Assembly: GCA_946480575.1 (NCBI GenBank)
Contig: CAMLKF010000069.1
Span: forward strand, 1-8,942
Source: an uncultured Nitrososphaera sp.
GTDB lineage: Archaea > Thermoproteota > Nitrososphaeria > Nitrososphaerales > Nitrososphaeraceae
Length of the DNA stretch: 8,942 bases
Direction: 5' to 3'
The translations under genes and the position numbers were made by a program. Shown here piece after piece: positions 1-6,197 of the stretch (its first letter is position 1; every line of letters starts with the position of its first letter). A model generated the notes under the pieces. The model made no database searches. It saw only the letters and a program-made list of their open reading frames with translations, and had not been told where the DNA came from.

Positions 1-56
1 GTAAACTGCATGCCGCAATGCCTGCACTTGAATGAATAGCCGGTATAATCGGACAT
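1..56 (-). CDS. N-terminus of a small zinc-finger protein (partial)
   Basis: Reading leftward from an ATG at 54-56 there are 18 open codons before the window edge. They encode MSDYTGYSFKCRHCGMQF, a start followed by a Cys-x2-Cys knuckle (C11 and C14) in the context F-K-C-R-H-C-G. This is typical of the first half of a C2H2 or zinc-ribbon finger. Short single-finger proteins that open this way are common in Thaumarchaeota (family knowledge). The second pair of zinc ligands lies outside the window, so C2H2 versus ribbon cannot be decided. A weak TATA-like element (minus strand ATATCTAG, about 81-88) sits roughly 30 nt upstream, which fits a leaderless start. The gene is divergent from the membrane-protein gene at 144. 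The function, perhaps nucleic-acid binding, is inference. Confidence 0.6.
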   Translation of the reverse strand, partial: MSDYTGYSFKCRHCGMQF

Positions 57-143
57 TGCAAACTAAGTGTAGCAAACAAACTAGATATTGGTTAGCAGTG
101 TCGCCGTTACCGTTAAGAGCTTTGCCGTGCAATATAATGATAG
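57..143. promoter_or_regulatory. Divergent intergenic region
   Basis: This 87-nt spacer separates the leftward zinc-finger start from the rightward membrane-protein start. For the leftward gene the best TATA-like match is around 81-88. For the rightward gene only weak A/T-rich candidates are seen: gttaag at 112-117, and aatataat at 131-138, which is too close to the ATG at 144 to act as its TATA box. No Shine-Dalgarno motif precedes 144. Confidence 0.3.
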
Positions 144-443
144 ATGTCAGAAGAGACTGCAGCAGGCCTTGACAGGACTATACGTATGATAGACATCGCC
201 CTTGCAATAGGTAGGTATGTCGTGCTTGTTCTGGCTCTGTTTGTCATAGCTATGATCGCACTGGCTGCCTACAGTTTCGCAGTAGGTAGCATTGCAGGTG
301 GAGTGATATCGTCGTTGTTTGCACTTGGAACCTTGATCCTTCTTGCGCAGATATTGCAGAGGCGCAGGCGCGGATACCGCCGCGTGCGGGCAAGGCGAGC
401 CGAAATCAGACAGAAGGAATACCGAGAAACCAAAGTGGCCTAG
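144..443 (+). CDS. Small two-helix membrane protein of unknown function
   Basis: The protein has 99 residues. I do not recognise a named family. A short polar N-terminus is followed by two hydrophobic segments at about residues 25-47 (YVVLVLALFVIAMIALAAYS core) and 50-71 (GSIAGGVISSLFALGTLILL core), then a strongly basic tail from about residue 72 that is rich in Arg (RRRRGYRRVRARR). The topology suggests a helical hairpin with both ends on the cytoplasmic side, because the positive charge is concentrated in the C-terminal tail. The ATG at 144 is the first in frame and no SD precedes it. The gene ends 38 nt before the ATG of the downstream HD-domain gene on the same strand, so co-transcription is possible. 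A role such as anchoring or nucleic-acid contact by the basic tail would be guesswork. Confidence 0.65.
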   Translation: MSEETAAGLDRTIRMIDIALAIGRYVVLVLALFVIAMIALAAYSFAVGSIAGGVISSLFALGTLILLAQILQRRRRGYRRVRARRAEIRQKEYRETKVA

Positions 444-481
444 ACAGCAAATCTTTTGTTCCACCCTTGCGCTATAGAGAC

Positions 482-1174
482 ATGGAAAAGGTAGATATTT
501 CGCAAGTAACCAAGCAGGAGTTCTTGGATTTTCTGCAAGGCAAAGCCGGCATGCGCGTCGACAATTACATTGAAAGCGCAGTCGAAGTCGCCGAGGAAGT
601 TCATTCAGGTCTTATGAGGGAAGACGGCACCTCTCCATTTCTCGAAACGCATACTTGGCCGGTTACGATGGACGTTGTAAGGCATTTCCGGTCAGCAAAC
701 CGCAACATCACAAGCGTCGAAATTGCGGCCGCAATCCTGCACGACGTGATGGAAGACGACGACCGCATCTTGAATCTGCACGAGTCAAAGTCGTACGGCT
801 TTGAAGCGTACATCGCCTACAGGTTCGGCAGTAGGATACGCGACGTCGCCACCGAGCTGAAGATAAAGCCCCTTGAAAACTACTCCGGCTCTAGCGACAT
901 CGATCGCCAGCTGGCGCGCTTTCAGGAGTATTGCGACATCCTGCGCGACGCCGAGTATGACATCAAGGTGATAAAGCTTGCCGATAGGCTCAACAACATG
1001 GCTTTCATCAGGCGCGTGCCGGGGCACGGCAAGATAAGGCGCTACACGAGGGAAGCCGAGGACTTTTACATTGCTTATACCATGCTCCCGCCCAAGATGC
1101 CCGAGTTCTACAGCCGCATGAGGACGGCGTATGAAGAGTTGCGGGCGATGCCTCTAAAGGCCATTGCCGCATAA
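482..1174 (+). CDS. Stand-alone HD-domain protein, RelA/SpoT-type hydrolase-like
   Basis: The protein has 230 residues from the ATG at 482. A TTG at 467 would add five residues but has no better ribosome-binding context. The metal-binding HD signature is readable in order: H57 in ETHTWPV, H87-D88 in ILHDVMEDD with E91-D92, and D168 with N172 in IKLADRLNNM. These match the pattern of the Mn-dependent (p)ppGpp hydrolase domain of RelA/SpoT and of small hydrolases such as MESH1 (HP..VA, LHD..ED, KLADRL.NM). No synthetase (RelA_SpoT) or TGS/ACT domain follows, so only hydrolase chemistry on an alarmone-like pyrophosphorylated nucleotide is expected. The family match is by motif. The true substrate is unknown, because alarmone signalling is poorly documented in archaea. 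The gene is followed by a T-run and then the etf promoter, so it is probably a separate transcription unit. Confidence 0.8.
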   Translation: MEKVDISQVTKQEFLDFLQGKAGMRVDNYIESAVEVAEEVHSGLMREDGTSPFLETHTWPVTMDVVRHFRSANRNITSVEIAAAILHDVMEDDDRILNLHESKSYGFEAYIAYRFGSRIRDVATELKIKPLENYSGSSDIDRQLARFQEYCDILRDAEYDIKVIKLADRLNNMAFIRRVPGHGKIRRYTREAEDFYIAYTMLPPKMPEFYSRMRTAYEELRAMPLKAIAA

Positions 1175-1175
1175 C

Positions 1176-1181
1176 TTTTTT
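1176..1181 (+). terminator. T-run after the HD-domain gene
   Basis: Six consecutive T residues lie immediately after the TAA stop at 1172-1174 and about ten bases before the next promoter element. Archaeal RNA polymerase terminates on short U-tracts without needing a hairpin, so this is a plausible terminator. No stem-loop is visible. Confidence 0.4.
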
Positions 1182-1190
1182 CATAAGCCA

Positions 1191-1224
1191 TTTAAAGGTA
1201 GTAAATGGAGGTAAAAGGGGATAT
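1191..1224 (+). promoter_or_regulatory. Promoter and RBS of the fixAB-CX operon
   Basis: A TTTAAA box at 1191-1196 lies about 29-34 nt upstream of the etfB/fixA ATG at 1225, the spacing expected of an archaeal TATA box with a very short leader. Within the same stretch GGAGG at 1207-1211 resembles a Shine-Dalgarno sequence with 13 nt to the ATG. If transcription starts near 1220 the GGAGG would not be in the mRNA, so the two readings compete. Confidence 0.5.
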
Positions 1225-2109
1225 ATGGGAGCAAACCTGAACGTTGCGGTTATTGTCAAGTTAGAGCCTGATTTCTCAGAAGGCAACGTCAGTTACAACG
1301 CCGACGGCACTCTTAATAGAGCCGAGACAAAGAGCATCCTTGGGCCGCATAGCGCCATAGCGTCAAGCGCCGCGTTCTATGCAAAGGTGAGGTATGACGC
1401 CCGGATCATGGTGGGAACTATGGGTCCACCCATTGCGGACAGTGCGCTCGCGCAGGCGCAACTCTTGTGCGACGCCGACGAGCTTCATTTATACAGCGAC
1501 AGGATTTTTGCCGGCGCCGACACGCTCGCCACCGCCGAAGTGCTCAAGACTGGCGTCCTGAAAGCGGAAGGCGGCAAGATGGACATCGTGTTTTCTGGAC
1601 ACCGTGCATCAGATGGTGAAACCGGCCAAACAGGACCCCAGACTGCGTGGAAGCTCGGCTTTACGTTCCTTGGCAATGTCATAGACTACGACGTCGACAT
1701 CGAGAACAGAGTAGTGAGGGCAAAGCGCCTGATCTCGCTCCAGGCCTTTTATGATGTCATTGAGGAGGTGGAGGCACCATTGCCCGTGTTCATAGCCATT
1801 GACCCGTCGTACAAGGCGTCGTTTAACACTGTGTCACAGAGGCTTGCATTTGACAAATATCGGGAGGAGGCAAAAACACGCTCGCAGAACTACAAGCAAT
1901 ACCTAAAAGTGTTCAACGCGCAGCAACTGGGCGTTGACCCAAAACTAGTGGGATTGCCCGGCTCGCCGACCATCGTCTACAAGGTTGAAAAAATTCCAAA
2001 GGCAAAGGCCAGCCGCAAGGCAGAAGTCGTCGACGGATCGAGCCGCGAGCAATTGAGGAAGGTCGCGGCAAAGATGTACGAAGTGCTTGGAGGCATCGTC
2101 ATAAAATGA
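1225..2109 (+). CDS. fixA: Electron transfer flavoprotein beta subunit (FixA/EtfB)
   Basis: The 294-residue protein has the EtfB fold along its whole length. G97-ADTLATAEVL-107 is the conserved nucleotide-domain helix. The nucleotide-binding loop at residues 125-138 contains ASDGETGQTGP. GLPGSPTIVYKVEK at 243-256 is the C-terminal family signature. The D-G-[DE]-T-x-Q-x-G-P form of the loop resembles FixA and bifurcating EtfB proteins, which bind a second FAD there, more than mitochondrial-type EtfB, which binds AMP (family knowledge, from memory). The protein pairs with FixB/EtfA, whose start overlaps its stop by four bases (ATGA at 2106-2109), implying translational coupling. The length is slightly above the usual 250-280 residues, mainly in the C-terminal region. 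The role is to take electrons from a reductant and pass them through EtfA to FixC. The natural donor cannot be told from the sequence. Confidence 0.93.
   Translation: MGANLNVAVIVKLEPDFSEGNVSYNADGTLNRAETKSILGPHSAIASSAAFYAKVRYDARIMVGTMGPPIADSALAQAQLLCDADELHLYSDRIFAGADTLATAEVLKTGVLKAEGGKMDIVFSGHRASDGETGQTGPQTAWKLGFTFLGNVIDYDVDIENRVVRAKRLISLQAFYDVIEEVEAPLPVFIAIDPSYKASFNTVSQRLAFDKYREEAKTRSQNYKQYLKVFNAQQLGVDPKLVGLPGSPTIVYKVEKIPKAKASRKAEVVDGSSREQLRKVAAKMYEVLGGIVIK
2089..2093 (+). promoter_or_regulatory. Shine-Dalgarno for fixB
   Basis: GGAGG lies inside the 3' end of fixA with 12 nt to the fixB ATG at 2106. This supports that start even though it overlaps the fixA stop. The spacing is longer than the usual 5-9 nt but similar to that of the other two genes in this operon. 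Confidence 0.45.
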
Positions 2110-3296
2110 GCGGCAGTGACAAGTACCAGCATGTTTACGTTGTAATCGAGCACGAGGATGGCAAGCTGGTGCCAGTCAGCCTCGAGATGCTGGGCGAGGC
2201 GCGTCGGCTCATGGACGGCTTTAACAAGAAATATTCTGCAGACGAAAGGGTCGTCGCGGTAGTGCTTGGTCACGATGTGCGCAAGCTGTGCGAGGAGCTG
2301 ATATTTTATGGCGCTGACGCCGTCATTTACGCAGACAGCCCGGTCCTGCGCTATACTCGAAATCTTGTTGACACAAAGGTGATAAGCAAGATAGCAGCAA
2401 GCAAAGAGCTGGCGAGCAAATTTGCATCTGACGCCTCCATTTTTGTCAAGCCGCGCTACATGTTCTTTGCTGCAGACAGCATTGGCAGGCACCTTTCTTC
2501 GACGGTGCTTGCAGAGCTTGAATCTGGCCTTGCGTCAGACATCAACAAGCTCGTCATAGAGGACTTGGTGATAAAGCATGAGCACAAGACAAAGGGCCAG
2601 CCGATGATGTACGAAAAAACACTCGAGATGTACCGCCCTGATTTCTCGGGATTTCTCTGGACCACCATCCTATGTCTTGACAACCGCAACCCTGCCATTG
2701 CGCGTGAGTACCACCCGCAGGCATGCAGCATTATCCCTGGGGTGTTTACGCCAATCGAGCGCGACGAGACTAGGCGCGGCGCAATAGTGGACTATGCGCC
2801 CACGTTTGACGAGTGCGACCTGAAAGTGAAAATACTTGACAGAAAGATAGTGAAAAGCGCAGTCGACTTTGACAGCCACAAGGCCGTTGTGAGCTTTGGG
2901 AGGGGCATCAAGGACGCGCCAGAGCAGAACATCAAGCTGGTGGCCGAGCTTGCAAAGCAACTTGAAGCCGAAGTAGGTGTGTCATTGCCGATATCGAAAA
3001 AGCCATTTCCCGTCAGTGAAGGCATCAGCTCAACATACATGATCCCTGACAGAGTAATCGGTACGAGTGGCCGCAAGGTTGCGCCCCTGCTCTATGTCGC
3101 AGTAGGGATAAGTGGCGCGATGCAGCACATCGCCGGCATGAAAGAATCCGGCTTTGTGGTGGTCGTCAACCCCGACGATGAGTCGCCGATAAAGGACGAG
3201 TGCGACATCTTTATCAAGGGAAGGATGGAAGACGTCATCCCGCTTTTGCTTGAGGAACTGAGAAAGCAAAAGCCTGCTATAGAGGTGAGGGAATAA
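2106..3296 (+). CDS. fixB: Electron transfer flavoprotein alpha subunit (FixB/EtfA)
   Basis: The 396-residue protein has an N-terminal alpha/beta domain (about 8-175) followed by the C-terminal FAD-binding domain of EtfA. Visible signatures are VVSFGRGIKDAPEQNIKL (261-278), where the Arg of GRG contacts the flavin in known ETFs, then VAVGISGAMQHIAGM (331-345) and NPDDESPI (355-362). The flavin loop reads VIGTSGRKVAP (317-327), whereas the common form is QVGQTGKxVAP. The second Gln and the Thr are replaced by Thr and Ser, a departure that could tune flavin potential (inference). At about 176-215 there is a segment, DFSGFLWTTILCLDNRNPAI and beyond, containing Cys190 and Cys207, that I do not see as part of the core family pattern. 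The start overlaps the fixA stop and the gene ends 3 nt before the fixC-fixX start, so the three form one operon. Confidence 0.93.
   Translation: MSGSDKYQHVYVVIEHEDGKLVPVSLEMLGEARRLMDGFNKKYSADERVVAVVLGHDVRKLCEELIFYGADAVIYADSPVLRYTRNLVDTKVISKIAASKELASKFASDASIFVKPRYMFFAADSIGRHLSSTVLAELESGLASDINKLVIEDLVIKHEHKTKGQPMMYEKTLEMYRPDFSGFLWTTILCLDNRNPAIAREYHPQACSIIPGVFTPIERDETRRGAIVDYAPTFDECDLKVKILDRKIVKSAVDFDSHKAVVSFGRGIKDAPEQNIKLVAELAKQLEAEVGVSLPISKKPFPVSEGISSTYMIPDRVIGTSGRKVAPLLYVAVGISGAMQHIAGMKESGFVVVVNPDDESPIKDECDIFIKGRMEDVIPLLLEELRKQKPAIEVRE
3282..3288 (+). promoter_or_regulatory. Shine-Dalgarno for the fixC-fixX fusion
   Basis: GAGGTGA is a strong match to the archaeal anti-SD at the 16S rRNA 3' end. 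It lies inside the last codons of fixB, 11 nt before the ATG at 3300, and supports that start. Confidence 0.55.
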
Positions 3297-3299
3297 AAA

Positions 3300-5177
3300 A
3301 TGGAAAGCTACGACGTCGTAATAATCGGCGGAGGCTCTGCAGGTCTTGCAGCGCTCAGGCAACTGTCAAACCTGGGCAAGCAGGCGATACTGATTGAAGC
3401 GGGCAGGCAGGCCGGCACCAAGAATGTCTCTGGCGGCATTCTGTATTCGAAAAAGCCCAAGCACGGCAGCGCGCATAATGTCGAAGACGTCTATGGCCCG
3501 GCGTTCCTGACAGACTTGCCGGTCGAGCGTAAGATAACAAAATACATGCTCCACTCTACTTCACGGAACAAGATCTTTACGATGGACTTGACTGCAGCGC
3601 ATGAGTACCAGGCGAACTTTGGCTACTCTGTGCTATTGAGCAGACTCAACTCGTGGTTTGCCAAGCAGGCAGGCGAAGCAGCCGAGCGGCATGGAGGAGG
3701 CATTGTGTCAGGCGTCCACGTGCGCTCAATTAGTTGGCAGGAGAGTGACAACAAAACAATAGTTGAAACAGACGAGCTGGAGCCGTTTGAAGTCAAGGCG
3801 GTGGTTGCGGCAGATGGCGTCAACTCTGAAGTTGCCGAGATGACGGGCGCAAGACGCAAGTTCACGTCAGAGCAGTTATACCAAGGCGTCAAGGTGATCG
3901 TCAAGCTGCCAGAGGAGATAATCGAGGAGAGGTTTGGCATAGGGCCTGAAGAAGGAGTGGCCCACCTCTTTGCCGGCGACATCACACTCAACCACATCGG
4001 CGGCGGATTCCTCTATACAAACCGCGAAACGCTCTCAATTGGTGCAGTGTATCACTATGATTCACTCATGAGCCGGCCGGCAGAGCCTCACCGGCTGGTA
4101 AACACCCTGCTAAAGAACCCAATGGTCATCGAATTAATCAAAGACGAGGTTGCTGTCAAGGGAGAGATAGACAGGAACCTGCCAAAGGAGGAGCAGCTGA
4201 GAGCGCGGTTTGCGGTGAGCAAGCTGATAAAGACGTGGAACGAGCTTCGCGACGCCTACTACTCTCCGGCTGCGAGGCAGAAGCTGATCGACGGTGGAAA
4301 ATACAAGTCAGAAGACGAGATCAGGGCAAGGCTCGAGTCTGCCAGAGGCGATCTGGAGAACAAGTACAGCACCAAGTTTGTCACCGACTATGTTGAGCTG
4401 GAGTATTCTGCGAAGCTGGTGCCTGACGGCAAGCGCTGCATGATGAAAAAGCCGTACCATAACAATGTGCTGTTTGTGGGAGATGCGGCCGGCAGGGGCG
4501 TGTTTATTGGGCCGAGGATCGAGGGCCTGAACGTAGGAATCGACGACGGTGTCAGAGCTGCAAACGCGGTTGCCCGCGCAATCGACAGGAACAACTGTTC
4601 GCCGCAGTACATGGGCGAGTACTACAGCCAGCTCGTGGAGGAGAGTCCCTACACGCGGGATATGAAGGAAATAGACAAGGACTACCTGAAGATATTCCTC
4701 GATGCAGCAAAGGATGTGCCAAAGGACATCATCGGTCAGCGCTACGGTATGGTCTTCAAGCTGATGTCAAGCGGCACGCTAAGGGGGCTTGCGGTTGGCT
4801 TTGCCAACATCCTCGGCTACGATAGGCTGCTACCGCTCGTGGAATCTGAGGACACGTACGTTCAGGTGCCGATCGAGCTTGCAGAAAAGATGGGCCGGCC
4901 AATCAACGCAACGTACGAACCGTCGATACCGACGCTTGCAGAGCGCGTTGCCCGGCTGAAATACGACGACGATAGGGTGTCACACATTAAGGTTCTGAAT
5001 CCAAAATCAGAGTTCATGAAAAAGATGGTCATACTCTGCCCAACAAACTGCTATAGCATGGAGGACGGCGACGTGACGCTACAGCACGAGGCATGCATCG
5101 AGTGCGGGACGTGCGCGAAGGAAACCGAGTGGCGCCACCCAAGAGGAGAAAAAGGAGTAGTCTACCAGTATGGCTAG
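3300..5177 (+). CDS. fixC: FixC-FixX fusion: ETF-quinone oxidoreductase with ferredoxin domain
   Basis: The 625-residue protein starts with a Rossmann FAD motif (VVIIGGGSAGLAA, 6-18) and the FixC signature NVSGGILYS (42-50). A second flavin motif follows (VVAADGVNSEVAE, 168-180), then the FAD-pyrophosphate motif VLFVGDAAGRGVFIGPRIEG (390-409). The last ~50 residues are FixX-like. C580 in LCPTNC and C599, C602, C605 in CIECGTC are positioned like the four [4Fe-4S] ligands of ETF-QO/FixX, with C584 as an extra Cys. The protein closes with the FixX ending W611-RHPRGEKGVVYQYG. The protein would accept electrons from EtfAB at the membrane and reduce quinone and/or ferredoxin. A charged ~80-residue insertion (about 284-363) separates the usual FixC blocks NPMVIELIK and VELEYSAKLVPDG. 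In most bacteria FixC and FixX are separate genes, while ETF-QO is a natural fusion. Confidence 0.93.
   Translation: MESYDVVIIGGGSAGLAALRQLSNLGKQAILIEAGRQAGTKNVSGGILYSKKPKHGSAHNVEDVYGPAFLTDLPVERKITKYMLHSTSRNKIFTMDLTAAHEYQANFGYSVLLSRLNSWFAKQAGEAAERHGGGIVSGVHVRSISWQESDNKTIVETDELEPFEVKAVVAADGVNSEVAEMTGARRKFTSEQLYQGVKVIVKLPEEIIEERFGIGPEEGVAHLFAGDITLNHIGGGFLYTNRETLSIGAVYHYDSLMSRPAEPHRLVNTLLKNPMVIELIKDEVAVKGEIDRNLPKEEQLRARFAVSKLIKTWNELRDAYYSPAARQKLIDGGKYKSEDEIRARLESARGDLENKYSTKFVTDYVELEYSAKLVPDGKRCMMKKPYHNNVLFVGDAAGRGVFIGPRIEGLNVGIDDGVRAANAVARAIDRNNCSPQYMGEYYSQLVEESPYTRDMKEIDKDYLKIFLDAAKDVPKDIIGQRYGMVFKLMSSGTLRGLAVGFANILGYDRLLPLVESEDTYVQVPIELAEKMGRPINATYEPSIPTLAERVARLKYDDDRVSHIKVLNPKSEFMKKMVILCPTNCYSMEDGDVTLQHEACIECGTCAKETEWRHPRGEKGVVYQYG
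5174..5177. other. Shared CTAG double stop of two convergent genes
   Basis: The palindrome CTAG supplies TAG to the rightward fixC-fixX gene (5175-5177) and TAG to the leftward redox gene (5174-5176, complement). The two coding regions therefore overlap by four bases with no intergenic terminator. Transcription must stop inside, or run into, the opposite gene. Confidence 0.9.
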
Positions 5178-5722
5178 TTCTTCCACTTGATGGAACATCC
5201 GATGGAAGGATCAAAGTCCTTCTCCATCTTTTCTTCCTTCAATATCTTGCGCACGTTGTTCTCCATCACCGGCACTCTTGGAGTCGCTTCCGGGTCTAGC
5301 GCGTCGTTTATCTTGCCGTGGAACGCAAGCCTGCCGTCTGTAAAGAGGAACGGGTCTGGCGTGCATACTGCGCCATACGCTCTTGCCACATCCTGGCTTT
5401 CGTCTATCAGGTAGGGAAAGTTCAGCCTGTAGTTCTTGGCGAACTTGACCATGTTGTCAAATCCTTCATCCTGATAATTGGGGTCGTTGCTGTTTATTCC
5501 GATTACCTGCAATTCAGAAGGCTTGAACTTGCCCTGCAGCGCGATAATGTCGCCTATCCTTGCCTTGACGTACGGGCAGTGGTTACAGATGAACACGACA
5601 AGCGTAGCCTTGCTCTTAAATTCCTGCAGTGAGTGCACCTTACCGTCCACGCCTTTCAACGCAAAATCGGGAGCCTTGCTTCCCGTCTTGAGAACCTGAG
5701 GTGATGAAGCGGTCTTGACCAT
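5174..5722 (-). CDS. Thioredoxin-fold redox protein (AhpC/TSA-redoxin family)
   Basis: The protein has 182 residues and no signal peptide or membrane segment, so it is probably cytoplasmic. GSKAPDFALKGVDGKVHSL (14-32) is the redoxin N-terminal block. The redox centre is C46-N-H-C49-P50, a CxxC motif at the start of a helix. C120-TP in GAVCTPDPFLF carries the expected cis-Pro region, and a family-typical tail DPSIGCSIKW (171-180) holds a fourth cysteine, C176. This is the TlpA-like/redoxin group often annotated as thioredoxin family protein, distinct from the one- or two-Cys peroxiredoxins because of the CxxC. Likely activity is dithiol-disulfide exchange or peroxide reduction; which of these cannot be decided. 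The ATG at 5722 sits about 26 nt downstream of a TATA box, and an in-frame upstream ATG at 5737 is cut off by a TAG. It converges on fixC-fixX. Confidence 0.88.
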   Translation of the reverse strand: MVKTASSPQVLKTGSKAPDFALKGVDGKVHSLQEFKSKATLVVFICNHCPYVKARIGDIIALQGKFKPSELQVIGINSNDPNYQDEGFDNMVKFAKNYRLNFPYLIDESQDVARAYGAVCTPDPFLFTDGRLAFHGKINDALDPEATPRVPVMENNVRKILKEEKMEKDFDPSIGCSIKWKN

Positions 5723-5742
5723 GCCCTACAATGCCATGTAAA

Positions 5743-5753
5743 GATATTATATC
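5743..5753 (-). promoter_or_regulatory. TATA box of the redoxin gene
   Basis: On the minus strand GATATAATATC, itself nearly palindromic, is centred about 26 nt upstream of the ATG at 5722. This is the classic archaeal TATA position for a leaderless mRNA. No SD precedes the ATG, which is consistent. Confidence 0.6.
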
Positions 5754-5755
5754 TA

Positions 5756-6171
5756 TTGCGAATTGTGCTTTCTTTTCTTGCCTTTCATCGCTTTTTCGGC
5801 CGCTTCGCTTTGGTCTTGTTAGTTTCCTCCTGCTGCTTTGATTGCTGCCGACGCCATCATTATTGTTGCTTGACACCTTTGCAGACTTGATAGCTTCAAT
5901 GCGCAACTTACTTCTTTATCTCGTCATTTGCCGTCATGTCCTTTATATCTCATCAAACGCCTGATGGCATTTCTGTAGTAGCTGCTGTGACCAGCTCTTG
6001 AACAGCCCGCCTCTTCTCGTCAAGGCTCAATGACCACTTGGCAGACTCCTTGAGCTGCCAGAAACGTTCATTCTTGGCTGACAATGCAATAAGCGGATAG
6101 TCGTTAGAGCTATTTATCTTCTGACGCGCATGTTTTCCTACCTGAATCTGGCTAGACCTTGCAGATTCGAA
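5756..6171 (-). pseudogene. Decayed small gene, HEAT-repeat-like remnants
   Basis: No intact gene fills this stretch, but the minus strand shows protein-like text across broken frames. From 6171 to 5953 one frame is open for 72 codons without an ATG start. It includes NERFWQLKESAKWSLSLDEK and then RRAVQELV before a TGA at 5953-5955. The same frame continues beyond the stop as DIKDMTANDEIKK to a TAA at 5908-5910, and a one-base shift then gives LRIEAIKSAKVSSNNN and a Lys/Arg-rich tail. Joined, the pieces read like helix A and helix B of a HEAT-type repeat (SLDEKRRAVQEL...DEIKK..IEAIKSA). The alternative is a short real protein from TTG at 6084 to 5953 (43 codons). I recognise no family with certainty. 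It sits just downstream of the DUF6659-like gene on the same strand. Confidence 0.4.
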
Positions 6172-6197
6172 CTAGTAGTAGATTTATCTTACGCCAT

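Noticed and set aside
467..481. TTG at 467 as the start of the HD-domain protein
   Set aside because: It adds only five residues without family similarity and has no SD; the ATG at 482 is preferred.
5640..5906. 88-codon minus-strand ORF starting at TTG
   Set aside because: Its second half runs through the redoxin promoter and coding start in another frame. Only the first half fits the HEAT-like remnant.
6150..6195. TTCGAA-containing sequence resembling a tRNA T-loop
   Set aside because: The flanking bases cannot form a 5-bp T-stem on either strand, and no acceptor or anticodon arm is visible.
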